Below, one piece after another: positions 32,901-44,241 of a stretch of DNA of 64,000 nt. The first letter of the stretch is position 1; each line of letters starts with the position of its first letter. The translations under genes were made by a program, and so were the position numbers. The DNA comes from Hetaerina americana. Its lineage: Eukaryota > Arthropoda > Insecta > Odonata > Calopterygidae. The stretch covers positions 14,751,975-14,815,974 of the forward strand of contig JAKTNV010000011.1 of the NCBI GenBank assembly GCA_022747635.1. The letters are read 5' to 3'. The notes below the pieces were generated by a model. That model saw only the letters and a program-made list of their open reading frames with translations, was not told the origin of the DNA and searched no databases.

Positions 32901-34090
32901 AAAACGCTGTTGTCTGGTGTTCCATTTTTCCCTTGTCTACTTGAAATAAATTCAGTTCAATATTTCTATTTCCCTTTAAAAACGTAAATCCTCTGTATTT
33001 TACCATTTGGACTTTCTTTATTCAACTTTCCATTCATGCATTAGCCCACCCGTGCGTGTTTAATCTCGTAGTGTTTGATTTAAACTGAGTTTGGGTGTTT
33101 TTTGCTGGATGTTCATTCGCGAAAAGGGAAAGCAATCATCAAAAATGCAAAATCAAAAAAGATTAAATATTGGTTCCAAAGTAAATGAAATGCCCTCTAC
33201 TAAACATCAATATTTAACATTATAAATACTTAAATAATCCAATGATTTATAAAGAGAAATAATATGCCGTTTATACGTTGCCATAATAAATAAATAATAC
33301 TGCTGTAGCTATGACAATAACAAAACTTACTCGGACGCTGTCCGTGGTGTATTCAGTGAATAATAGGATCGCACGAAATTGAAATTCACTGCGCATAATT
33401 ATTCACATAAATAAATGTAAGTAAGTAAAAATAATGTAAATTACACATTCCCTAATTTATTAAAGATAAATAATATGTTGCGCATGCGTTGTCACCACAG
33501 ATTCAACAATATTGCTTTTGGTATTACATTTACAGGGTTCTCTAGACGCTCATCTGCGAATTTAATTTTTATGGCTGATTTTAAAATTGGAACGTTTTTA
33601 TATGAGACAAAGATAGGTTTTCCCTCAAGTCTGTGAATTGCACCTTCGAAAAAACCCCTTATAAATAAATAAATATACAGATGTACATATATATATATAA
33701 TTTCGCTTTAGTTATCAAGTGAACTAGCCCTTTTGAACATTTTCCTCTCGTTTGATAAACTCCCTTTTAACATAACGAATGTTTTAAGTACGAATTGGTG
33801 TGCCACAGTCAAATAAAAAAGTTTTGAGCAATGAATGTAAACGTCGTTTCGGTCAATACTTTGTGGAAACTTTCCACATTAAAGTAATCTGTTGCCTTGT
33901 AATTTTCCACGCCACGCTATGTCAAAGAGCAACCATGGTCTCAGACAGCTGACTGTCATTACCATGCTTTTTGTGAATGTCGGTCATCCGTATGAAGTAA
34001 GATCAATTTTTCATTAAATTTAGTGCGAAACATTTCAATGCAAAATGATGAATTATCAATGGTTTAAATTTTCCACCATTTGAACCTGAT
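32901..34090. other. Non-coding, no recognised feature
   Basis: AT-rich; no coding exon or element recognised. Confidence 0.45.
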
Positions 34091-34097
34091 TTATTTT

Positions 34098-34127
34098 AAC
34101 GTTTCGATGGTTTTAGGTCATCTTCAG
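34098..34127 (-). ncRNA. Hammerhead-like core, possible Penelope remnant
   Basis: Minus strand: CTGAAGA, T, a GACC-type half stem with a loop, then GAAACGTT, followed by AAAATAAATCAGG. It has the same arrangement as 40,744-40,718. Stem II pairing is imperfect, and I cannot identify stem III or a cleavage site, so catalytic activity is doubtful. Confidence 0.35.
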
Positions 34128-34243
34128 GCACAGAGTTTACAGAGCAGCTTCAGGCTTGTCACAAATGTCACTAAAACTGACGTAAAACAGACGAAAATTC
34201 GGTCGCAATGAGGTAATTACAAACGGGGGAAAAAGAGTAAATA

Positions 34244-34860
34244 CGAGGGTAAAGTGAAAAGTCCTCGGCATGACAATGAAAGCCTGCGATTTTCTGTTAA
34301 AATGTTAATTTAATTTTCTAAATAATCTCCCTTGACTTCAACACACTTGGTCCAGCGTTTCTCCAACATCGGTATTCCTTCCCGGCATTGAGAGTCTGGA
34401 AGGCTGTGTAAATATCCATCTACGGCTATCTCAACTTCTTCGTTTGACGCGAAGCGCTTCTCAGAAACAAATGTCTTCAAGTTTGGGAACAGATGGAAGT
34501 CTGAGGGTGCTAAATCAGGAGAATAGGGAGGGTTGGCCTACCAAATCGCACCCCGAATACCGTAGTTTTCCCATCGCCAACGCACTTTTGCGAGCAGGTG
34601 CGTTGTCCTGGTGAAAGATCCTTTTTTTCTTCTTCAAGCCAGGCCTCTTCTCGCGAATTTTGTCATCCAGCTGGTCAAGATGGTTGGAGAAATATTCGCC
34701 TGTAATTTTTCTGCCCTTTTAAAGGTAATCAATTAACATAATCCCCTTCTCATCCCAAAACACACTGGCCATGACCTTTTCGGCAGATGCGTTCGACTCC
34801 GCTTTCTTTGGCGCTGAACGCAATCTCTGCGTCAGGCTGAGAACTTTTCACCTTACCCTC
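34244..34860 (-). mobile_element. Non-autonomous mariner, MLE-C
   Basis: Bounded by CGAGGGTAAAGTGAAAAGTC and, at the right, GACTTTTCACC-type inverted repeat ending CCTTACCCTC. A TA precedes the left end. Minus strand: pieces of the transposase C-terminal half can be read (PDLAPSD-like region near 34,540, then SLPDSQCREGIPMLEKRW and the KCVEVKGDYLEN-type end near 34,330). The HTH region is missing, so this is an internally deleted copy of a lineage different from A and B. Confidence 0.78.
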
Positions 34861-36179
34861 TTCTTCAGTAATGCATCATATTCCTTAACACACCTGACAT
34901 TTTTGTGATTGGTACGGAGTAACCCTTTATTTGAAATTAAAAATGTCCGCCTATGTTTATAGTCTGAATTTTAAGGGCGGATTTGACAGAGTAACTCCCT
35001 GCGAAGCGATTTTGTGTAAGTATTCCCGAATTAATTCATATTGATTCTGTGAAGCACTTTAATTGAATAAGGGGTGCTAAACTCACTGGGGTACTGTTGC
35101 TTATGCCCGTGATTATTCCCTCCGCTGGAATAACCCTGGAAATATTCCAAAAAGTTCACCGAATCATCACTTAAAATAGCTTTAACTATTGGAAGTGTTC
35201 ATAAATGCTGTTTTCCGCGTACTTCTTCCCGTAGTTATCCCTTTATGAAATGTATGTTTAACTTGTCCTCTTATAAACGTCGCTGGGATATCATCTTCAA
35301 TGCATTTTGAATTTTTTTAAATCATAAAATAAGGAAAAATTAAAATTTTGAGTGCTTTGCAATTGACGTAAGTTCATTAAATTTAATTTATCATCATTTT
35401 GTACCGGTACGGAATATAGTTTTCTTCCCAAGCACTTAAAACTTCTCCACGCTGCAAAGTACTTTCTTCCAAATATGCTGAAACTCAGCCAGAATTCCAA
35501 AAATCAATAAATAAAATACAATACAATAAAATTTTAAGCAAATATGGGTGGCTTAAAATTTTTAATAATAAAAACTTGCTAATTTTCGGCAAAATTTATG
35601 AAATTTTCAAGAAAAAATATTGGTTTAAAATTGTATTCCTGAAAAACAGTTAAAGTTTTGCTTGAATTGGATGGAGAATTCAAAGTGAATGACTATTGTT
35701 CGATTCAACATGATAAAAAATATTCATATTAGATAGCCTGATGGCGGTATCTCTTAATATCGGTGGAAAAGGATACAAAAAGCTGCGAGATATTGAAATT
35801 ACATTTCTAATCACCAATTAAAACAAAACAGAAAATACTGCTCTAGCATTTAACGTAGAGTCATTACTCTTATGACAAATGCATCGAAATTATAGAGGGC
35901 CTAAATTACCTTCTAAGGAACATTACATTCTACAAATAATACCCTCACGCACTATCCCAACTCTCTCTCAGCAGCCATATTGCACTAACAGTAACCACAA
36001 CATCAGTAATTGAAATGAACACAAGAACCAATGCCATAATTATGCCAACCTCTCTACATTTCATAATCCAATGCATGATGAACAACTTAAGACTTCCGTA
36101 TTCGTTTTAATTTAAACCTTACCTCGGCAATTTTCATCTCACGTTCGTTTAGATGCGTAGACATTTATGCAATGCTGTT
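34861..36179. other. Non-coding, no recognised feature
   Basis: No exon, RNA gene or recognised repeat. Confidence 0.45.
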
Positions 36180-36515
36180 TATTACGACTTCCATTTTGAA
36201 ATGAAGTGTTTTTGAGCAACATTTTTACCGTTTCCGAACAACGAGCGTGAATTCACCGGCGAATACTTTTATGGTATTTGGTCGATAAGCCAGTGACGCA
36301 TCGGAAACGAATGAAACTTCACATCCTTTCAAATTACCGAGACAGTCGCCGTAAATTAATCAAACAATGGTATGTTTGGAAGTATTTACATAGATACGGT
36401 AGCAATAGAAGAAGCTCATAAAATCTCCGAATTTAAGGCATTTGGGTTCATTTTGTGCCATTGTTTCTGCTGAAAAAATCATGTGTATTATAATACTGAG
36501 AACATGCTAAATCTA
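36180..36515 (-). repeat. Dispersed repeat of unknown type, copy 3
   Basis: Reverse complement of 6,070-6,410, sharing GTTTCCGAACAACGAGCG, CCAGTGACGCATCGGAAACG, CGCCGTAAATTAATCAAACA and TGTGTATTATAATACTGAG. Ends near the family-4 fragment at 36,527. Confidence 0.78.
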
Positions 36516-36526
36516 ACAAATTTTCC

Positions 36527-36662
36527 AAGAAACTGCGGGAAAAGGCGCAGCAGTAACTTTAAACGGAGTCATCCGCTAATATGAATTTCAATGCAAATAT
36601 TTCAGAGTGTAAAAATCATTCGCCGGTCAAGGCGAATAATTTTTACTCTCTGAAATTTTTGC
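36527..36662. repeat. Family-4 flank, foldback form
   Basis: Matches the block AAACTGCGGGAGATGCCGC...CATTCGCC flanking the tRNA-like SINE at 60 kb. Here the tRNA-like part is absent, and the block turns back on itself (TTTCAGAGTGTAAAAATCAT near 36,600, then its inverse to 36,650). Confidence 0.75.
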
Positions 36663-37489
36663 ATTAAGACGTTTTTCCGATTTTCATCAAGTTTTCTGTT
36701 GACTGAAAATGCCTAGGCTTTGTATTGTAGCAATGGCAAGTACACATTCGCAAGTCATTGGATCCTATTATATAAATTAACTTTTACCAATAATACAATG
36801 TTTTTAATCGGTAGCATTTTAAACATTTAATGCTCTCAAAATATAAATCATTTTTATTTAATTTATTGACAAAAATTCAGAAAAACATGAAAATGCTATT
36901 TAGTATACTCCTGGATTCTCCCGCAGTTGGATTTTATCCACCGTAATTGGCTCCCTCTACAAAAAAAAATGGCTGATCCACTCCAGTTCCGGGCGCAAAA
37001 AGTTTATCACAGGCAGTTAAGAAGGGAATCATGGAGGGGAAGAGCTGTAGAGAGATGGCTTGAGGATGAATTCGCATGAAAGAGTCTTGGAATCAATAGA
37101 GAAACTAGGAGGGAAAGGCAGTCTTTTAGAGGAAAGAGTCGGGAGTAAAGAAGGAAACCTGCTTCAAATCAGTCATTCAAATCCCTGAAATAATAGATAG
37201 ATATTACTATTTACTACACTATTCTATCATTCAATGAGTCTTTCAAGTCATGAGACAGTTAGGTGGACCTTTGGCAACCAGATCTTTTGAGATCAGATCT
37301 AAAAGATCAGATCTTTTGAGTTATATGTATGATGAATGTAATATGATGCATGTATGTAAATGTAAAATTATTAAAAAAGGAATTACATTTACAGAAAAGA
37401 AGGACGCTTCATAATTTTATGTTTCTACGCGCGCACGCAGAAATACACGAAAAAATATATTTAAATATATATTTGATGAGATAAAGCTC
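36663..37489. other. Non-coding, no recognised feature
   Basis: AT-rich. A CAGATCTTTTGAGATCAGATC palindrome-like cluster of AGATCT repeats occurs near 37,277-37,320. Confidence 0.45.
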
Positions 37490-38215
37490 GTTTGCCTGTG
37501 CCTTGGAAGTGTTTTGGACCTAGGTGGTCAAAGTAGTAGGATTATAAGAGGAAGAATTGCTTCAAGCAAAGAAGCTATCACAAGGAGGGGGGAGTGATTG
37601 TTGATAGGGAGATAGAATAAGGATGTCAACATAAACTAATTATGACTTTGATAAGTAGCGTGGTTTTTTTTACGGCTCGACAGTATTGTCATGATGGAAA
37701 ATGTGAAATGAACTGAAAAGAAAATGAACGAGGAAGTGGCTGAGGAGAGGGGATTGTTGGGAGAAATCCAAAGAAGGTAGGAAAGATGGATGCAGAACGT
37801 TCGTTCGAAGGTTTCCGCGGCGATGAGTAGGTGATTTCCACATTCTTCGGGCTGCGTCCGCGTATGTCGTTTAAATGTACAACAGTTTCGCCAGCTATCC
37901 TGCTGGCGTCCTCAGGTCAAGGATGCCTCCTTGACCTGAGGACGCCAGCAGGATAGCTGGCGAAACTGTTGTACATTTAAACGACATACGCGGACGCAGC
38001 CCGAAGAATGTGGAAATCATGGATGCAGAACATTTGGATTCTCAATGGGATATTAAAGACTGTGATATTTAAACGGGAGAATATTAGGAAAACGGGGGAG
38101 GATTAGGAATAGGATAGAGATGTTGGACGGAATGAAGGGAGAAGGGATATGTTCGGAATTGAAGTGGGGCTTATTTTAATGTTGGATGTCAGGTTGTATT
38201 TTGTTTAATCTCTAG
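37490..38215 (+). mobile_element. RTE-like LINE 3' end, interrupted
   Basis: Degraded: CAAAGTAGTAGGATTATAAG (the QSSRD region), TGGATGCAGAAC, GGATAGAGATGTTGGACGGA and a 3' end GGATGTCAGGTTGTATTTTG. All frames are broken. The foldback element at 37,799-38,018 is inserted in it, with 13 bases of the RTE sequence duplicated. Confidence 0.8.
37799..38018. mobile_element. Foldback element with 13-bp target duplication
   Basis: A 220-bp insertion flanked by ATGGATGCAGAAC at 37,786-37,798 and 38,019-38,031. Two perfect ~91-base arms (from about 37,832 and ending at 38,018) meet near 37,926. A 33-base unpaired segment at the left contains CCGCGGCGATGAG. Each arm carries CTGAGGA, C, a GCCAGC/GCTGGC stem, then GAAAC (37,936-37,966 on the plus strand), which is a hammerhead-like core. 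The same family is at 59,483-59,689. The target duplication shows that it arrived as a mobile unit. Confidence 0.88.
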
Positions 38216-38219
38216 CCTT

Positions 38220-39660
38220 TAGTTGCTGCATAGGATTGTTTTGACTTTGAAAATGGCTGGTTCTCTCTATATGATCATTTTGACTCGAATATTCACACAG
38301 ATTCAAAAAATTGATACGAAGATAGTACTTTTTTTCGGGGAAAAGAACCGCAAATAAACTAAACTATTTAACAAGAAAAGCAGGCAAACGTGAATGTTTG
38401 AATTTCGTCAAAAACGCAGTTTGGTTTGTTTATTTCAGGCAACCGCCATTTTGAAATTTCTATCGGGGAGATTTCAGTTTTTGTGAGCATATCATTTACT
38501 CGTACGTAGTACTTAAAATGTGACCATATAGCCTATATTTTTAGTTCAATTAAAACTTTTGCTAGAGTGTTTTCCGTTGAGCTCTCAAAACACGGAAATT
38601 ATCGTGTGTGCGAATAACCAACAATAGCTCCCAAATGGTTCAAAATGGCGGGAAAATGTTTAATAGTTCATTTCAAAATGGCGGAATATGTTGCCGCTTC
38701 CGTTTATACTTCATGGAAATTTAAAAAAAATATATTCATTTTAACAAAATGATTGGGTATTTCCGGCAGAATGGACCTCAGGACCACAAGCGTGCGTATT
38801 TTTAAATAGTTACGGAGAACTCTTTGCTACTCTTCGGCCTCCACTATTTATTGGAACGAAAACAATTATGGGGTGTACCCTGATCTCCCCCTCCCCTTTC
38901 TCTTTCTCTGGGGATAAGGCCGCGGGAATGCTGGAGGGTGGTCATAGAGTGGAGGCGGTGAAGAGAACCCCATTGGTTTTCCGTTTACAACTTTTATACA
39001 AAAATCGATGATCAAATGATATATTCATGTAAATGCTGCGGTCGGGTGTTTTTCTTTTATTTTTAAGGGTCACGATGCGTGGCGGATGTAACTAGTGAAG
39101 GGGAGAGAAAGAGAGAGAGAAAGGGGTAAGGGTACCGTGTGGGCATCGAGCGGATTTTTGGAAAGGGTACAATTTTTTTGAAGGCTTTTGGTGGTTAGCT
39201 GGGGAGAATGGCATCAGTTCGCATCTCTTTTTTTTCCCAACCATTTCCCGTCTTAGTTTTTTCTTGCCTTACCTATCAACGAGAAGGTCGCCGCAAAAGA
39301 GCATGGCGATGGGAAGGTGCGACAATTTTCTTTTTTTTTTCAAAGAAAAGTTTGTTTCATGACGAATGGAAATATTTTTTTTACGACGCCGCATTGAGAG
39401 GTACTAGCAGCACTCGCCTCCTCTTCTCTCGCTCTCTCTTAATACTTGCATTTACGGACGCCCGCTTGACGAACTTCAACGTAAATACCCTAGAGTGAGT
39501 AAGGTACCTACCTGGGAAACGTCTTATAGGGAGGGAGAACTGAATTTCCGATAAACCGAAATATTATCTTCCTACACTCACTTTCAAATATGGACTCCAC
39601 AAACTTGGGTGGAGAAATATACTGTTTCCTGGGATTGCGATTTATATTAATACATTCCAC
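38220..39660. other. Non-coding, no recognised feature
   Basis: A 96-codon frame at 39,208-39,498 is unrecognised. G/A-rich run near 39,096-39,125. Confidence 0.45.
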
Positions 39661-39663
39661 TTT

Positions 39664-39830
39664 AGTGGGCCGCGGTACTCCAGCGGGTAGAGCGTTGGAC
39701 TGCTGAACGGAAAAACCCGGGTTCGATTCCTGGGCAAGGCACTCTGGGCACCTGATGTGTGAATATCACACGCCGTATAGGGCTTAGTACTGTGTGATCT
39801 GTACCGTCACCTACCAAACTTAATGCATAA
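39664..39830 (+). mobile_element. SINE family 1, internally deleted
   Basis: tRNA-like head (box A TACTCCAGCGGGTAG, box B GGTTCGATTCC at about 39,719) followed by CACTCTGGGCACCT. It then jumps straight to the 3' body (ATGTGTGAATATCACACGCC), so about 90 bases of the body are missing. Confidence 0.88.
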
Positions 39831-39984
39831 TATAATATATAATTATTATATACATCCAAACACATTGGCATTCTTCCGATTTACGGTTGGTTTTGAATGT
39901 AAAACGCTATACCAGTATACTTGCCTATCCTTACAAAACACAACATATATATATACACATATATATTTATTTATTTATATACAT

Positions 39985-40258
39985 GGGTCGCGGTAGTCCA
40001 GTGGGTAGAGCGTTGGACTGCTGACCAGAGGGTCCCGGGTTCGATTCCCGGGCAAGGCACTCTGGGCACCTGCAGTTCCACCCAAGCTAAGTGATTTTTC
40101 TTGTATCAGGTCTTCCTGGGAAACCAGAACCGGCATAGGAAAAGGAACTGCCCCCCCCTACCCTGATGTGTGAATTTTCACACGCCGTATAGGGCTTAGT
40201 ACTGGGTGATCTCTACCATCACCTACCAAACCGACCGTCGGGTTGATTACTGTGTTTA
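39985..40258 (+). mobile_element. SINE family 1, most complete copy
   Basis: Head with box A TAGTCCAGTGGGTAG and box B GGTTCGATTCC, then CACTCTGGGCACCTGC, CAGGTCTTCCTGGGAAACC, TGTGTGAATTTTCACACGCC and the end GGTTGATTACTGTG. About 270 bp. The body contains two self-complementary segments (the CCAGGAAGACCTGG-type block and GTGTGAATTTTCACAC). Confidence 0.9.
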
Positions 40259-40317
40259 TATATACAAATATATATATTTATTTATTTACTTGTTTATTTA
40301 TTTATATCAAAATCACA

Positions 40318-40533
40318 CTGTTTAACCCGAAGGCCCGACGACGTGTGGCTTTCACTCATCAGGCTAGGAGAGGCAGTTCTTTTCCCTGCATCTCCTATTT
40401 TCTCCCAGGAAAATCTGGTACTCAGTATTCAAAGCTTGAATGAAGCTGAGGGTGCCCTGAGGCGTGCCCGGAAATCGAACCTGGGCCGCCCCATTTTGAG
40501 TAGTTCAACGCTCTACCCCCTGAACTACCACTT
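40318..40533 (-). mobile_element. SINE family 1, inverted partner
   Basis: Same family in opposite orientation, 59 bases from the previous copy, so the two can pair as a large hairpin in RNA. Head near 40,465-40,533 (box B GGTTCGATTTCC). Confidence 0.85.
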
Positions 40534-40689
40534 TTAGGTTGGATGCCTGTGTGTGTGTGTTTGTCTATACACACACATACACATGGGCATAGGGGTGACC
40601 TTTCCTTAAATCGCAATCGCTTTCATGAAATATGGATGATGTTACGGGTAAAACAAATTCTGTTATGAGAAAAACAAAATTCGCATTTT

Positions 40690-41060
40690 TCCTCAGATTT
40701 ATTTGCAACGTACGACTCGTTTCAGTTCATCGAACCATCTTCAGGTACAAGACAAGTTTCAACTTGTGATTCATCATATTTATACCTGTTTGAGGAAGGG
40801 TGGGGAGGAAGAAAAGAGTGAGGAGTAAGGTAGGCGGGGAGAAAGAGGGGAAATACGGAAAACCCAAATAAACAGGGAAACTAAAGAAATGGAGAGGTAA
40901 AAATAGGGGGGGGGAAGATAAGCACATGACTTGAGAGGACGGTGGCAGGTAGCTGGTATCCTGGAGGTAGGAAGGAGGGAAGAATAAAGAAGGGTTAAGC
41001 GGGAAGGGGACATGGAAGGGAAAGAGGTAGGTTGAGGGATGAGGTATTAGCAATTCTAAG
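40690..41060 (-). mobile_element. Possible Penelope-like element end
   Basis: Minus strand: a long C/T-rich tract (about 41,060-40,790), then TGTACCTGAAGATGG and a hammerhead-like core at 40,744-40,718 (CTGAAGA, T, GGTTC/GAACT stem, GAAACGAG), followed by GTTGCAAATAAATCTGAGG. A similar C/T tract followed by a related block occurs at 44,700-44,870. Assignment to Penelope-like elements is inferred from the core alone; no RT is present. Confidence 0.4.
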
Positions 41061-41109
41061 AAGGGCATTATCGGGGAAGGGTTTTTATTCGACACATACG
41101 GAGACACAA

Positions 41110-41596
41110 AAATTCTGTTCGTAAAAAAAATAAAAATGTTCGGACAGAAATGTCATTAAAACCTTCATTTCCAATTCAATTAGCTTTTAAATAAACTGCT
41201 TTTTTACACCTCGCTTTTAGAAAAACTTGCCCCTCGAACATTATATTCACGATACAAGCAATATTAGTGGCGAGATGTGAATTGAGGCCAAGCGTGGTCC
41301 GATGTATATCATTTATGTTATCTGATGTCTTTATTCGGTAATATCACCCAGAAAAATAATTTACTCTTCGCTTTAATTTGGCTCTATTACATTAGTTAAA
41401 ATTAAAGAAAACGAATGTACATAATTATATCAATAATGTATGAGACATTTTAAGTTGTTTGAAACTGAAATACGTCTGTGAAAATGTATTATAATGTCTT
41501 TAGTGATATTTGGATAAATATTTATTTGGAAAATAACCTTAGTGAATAATTATACGTGACTCGATGAAAACCCGAATTTTGTTATACCAACTTTAA
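41110..41596. other. Non-coding, no recognised feature
   Basis: AT-rich, nothing recognised. Confidence 0.4.
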
Positions 41597-41885
41597 GGGG
41601 ATCGAGATGGTGCGGGGGCTAACGTACTGGCCTCCCACCTAGAGAGCCCGGGTTCAAATCCCGGCGGTGTTGAATATTTTTCAGAGGTATCTCGATCCCT
41701 ACTTGAGGTGCTTTGTGGAGGGCACTTTGAGTGGGTACACCGTCCGTCGGATAGGACGTTAAGCTGCGGACCCCTTGGCGCCTTTCGTAAAGAGTAGGCT
41801 CTCTCCACCCTTCATCCTTTCCTGTTCATCCCCTATGGCGCAAATGACCACAGCTGTCGGTCGCCTCCCCTAAATACTACTACTA
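41597..41885 (+). mobile_element. SINE family 2, most complete copy
   Basis: tRNA-like head (GATGGTGCGGGGGCTAACG, box B GGTTCAAATCC), TTTTTCAGAGGTATCTCGAT, GGGCACTTTGAGTGGGTACA, GTCGGTCGCCTCCCC and a (TAC)n tail at 41,875-41,885. Confidence 0.88.
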
Positions 41886-42243
41886 CCAACTTTAATACCC
41901 ATTTCATAATAGTTGTGACCTATTCCGTAAAAGCCTGATATCGCGATTAATCCGTTCACCAAAATGTTTTCTTACACTTTCTAGATATTTTCATCAAAAG
42001 ATGTATGCGAATGAATGTCTACGTTTTAACCTTACGGTGTTGAGACTAGGGGCGAACATCGATCATTTTCAAACTTACATATCTATGGTGAATTGTTGGT
42101 AACCCACATTACTTTTAAGTAATTGCTAAATGCTCGCATGGTGAAATAATGCAAATTGAATTCAGATCGAGTGATCAGGTAATCTTGAAATTGTGGTGTA
42201 TCCTCAAACAGGATAATTCACTTTTTGTTTCCTCTTTTTCCAG
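41886..42243. other. Non-coding, upstream of first PARG-like exon
   Basis: Ends in a polypyrimidine tract and CAG (42,230-42,243) that can serve as the acceptor of the first coding exon. Confidence 0.5.
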
Positions 42244-42253
42244 AAGAACAGAG

Positions 42254-42271
42254 ATGGCGCTGAGCAGGTGA
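42254..42271 (+). other. Upstream ORF in 5' leader
   Basis: ATG GCG CTG AGC AGG TGA, five codons, 51 bases before the main start and in a good initiation context (G at -3 and +4). If the leader runs through this exon, it could reduce translation of the main frame. Confidence 0.45.
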
Positions 42272-42322
42272 TATTACAGGCGGCCATTTTGTTGGATTGG
42301 AGGCATTGTTTAACAATCCACG

Positions 42323-42453
42323 ATGGCCTTGGTAATGCTCCCTTGCGACCTCCCGTGGTGGGGCACCGTCCAGCGCCACCTGGGGAATCTACGCCACGCG
42401 AAATCGACGGCGGACGTGATTGAGGCCATGCAACGCCTCCATGATTTATGCAA
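42323..42453 (+). CDS. PARG-like exon 1 (start)
   Basis: ATG at 42,323 in strong context (A at -3, G at +4), with an in-frame TAA at 42,311. Encodes residues 1-43, starting MALVMLPCDLPWWGTV, like the beginning of the PARG catalytic domain. Donor AA|GTGAGT, phase 2. The exon probably starts at 42,244 after a pyrimidine tract, giving a 79-base leader part. Confidence 0.82.
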
Positions 42454-42608
42454 GTGAGTGCAAGCGGCAGCGGCCATTAAAGCCCCTTCGGCCAACCATC
42501 CCTCCCTTTAGTTTAAGATTGATTAACGTTCAAAGGGGCTGGCAGGGCGAGGTAGCCCAGAGTGTAGATCGCTGGGCTACTAACCCGAGGATCCAGGTAC
42601 AAGATATA

Positions 42609-42668
<60 letters not shown>

Positions 42669-44176
42669 TACACACACATTCAAACAGGAAATCCCGCCAA
42701 ACGGCGAACAAATACTCATTTGTATAGAAACAGATATAAGGAAAAGGGATAGGAACACACACAAAGGACGAACACAGGAGAGGTGGGGAAGGCGGAATCC
42801 AGCAGATCACGAATGTAAAAATATTTCCTAGACCGGGATATATACTACCTTGATCAAAAAGTTCCCGGAATAACCACCGTGTGCCGCTCCCATCGTTCCG
42901 ATTTGAGTTCTGTTTTTTTTGTTAAATTGGTACATCTGTTGTTGATATTCCCTTTAAATCTTAGTGTCATGACTTGACATTTGCAAAAGTTACGTAGCCA
43001 AGAGTACATCTATCTCTGTGTGTGTTGGCGATTTTTTTACAATTTCAGAAATGGATTTAAATTTGCAACAACGAACTTGTATTAAATTTTGCGTAAAAAA
43101 CGGATTTAGTGGCGCACGGACGTTGGAAATGTTGGAAAAGTGTTTCGGCAACGATTCTCTAAAAAAAACGGTCGTTTACCAGTGGCACGAGCGGTTCAGA
43201 AGTGGTCGTGAGTCAATCGAAGATGATGAACGCAGTGGCAGACCATCGACATCGAAAGTCGGTGAAAAAATTGATAAAGTAAAAGAAATGTTGGTCAATA
43301 ACCGCAAATTAACCATCAGAGAAATAGCGGAGGACTTGAACATTGCCTATGGATCCGCCCAAGACATTGTGGTTAATGATTTGGGTTTCCGTCGTGTAGC
43401 AGCAAAGTTGGTGCCGAAAGACCTCAATTTCATGCAAAAAAGAGACCGTGTTGACGTCGCAAAAGACATGATTTGCGAGGCTGAATCCGATCCCACATTC
43501 ATCAAAAGGATCATTACTGGAGACGAGACGTGGGTTTATGAGTACGACACGCAATCCAGACATCAGGCAAGTGAATGGCGTTCACCAAATGAGCCGAGAC
43601 CAAAAAAACCACGTCGTTTTCAGTCAAAAAAGAAGGCAATGCTGACGGTTTTCATGGATTACAACGGTGTAGTGCATCATGAATTTTTGCCAGAAGGCCA
43701 GACAGTGAACAAAGAGTATTATTTGGGCGTTATGAGACGTTTGCGTGAAGCAATTCGCCGAAAGAGACCAGAAATGTGGGCAGAAAACTCGTGGATTTTG
43801 CACCATGATAACGCACCGTCGCACAGTGCTATCATTATTCGTAATTTTTTGACGAAAAATGCAACAAATACCATCCAACAGCCACCGAATTCACCTGATT
43901 TGGCTCCCTGTGACTTCTTTCTGTTCAATCGAGTTAAAAAACCATTACGGGGAACGCGTTTTAGCAGCCGAGAGGAAGTAATGGAAAAATCGCAGGAAGC
44001 ACTGATGGACATACCGAAAACCGAATATAAAAAATGTTTCGAGGATTGGATCAAGCGCTGGCATAAGTGTGTTGCAGTCGATGGGGATTACTTTGAAGGG
44101 GACAATATAGATTTAGATGAATAAACTTGTATTTTTAATTTTCTGAATAAATTCCGGGAAATTTTTGATCAAGGTA

Positions 44177-44241
<65 letters not shown>

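Noticed and set aside
39985..40056. tRNA gene
   Set aside because: Has box A and box B but is followed by a conserved SINE body and repeated at many sites. The same applies to heads at 2.4, 28.1, 29.4, 41.6, 50.1, 60.2 and 60.6 kb.
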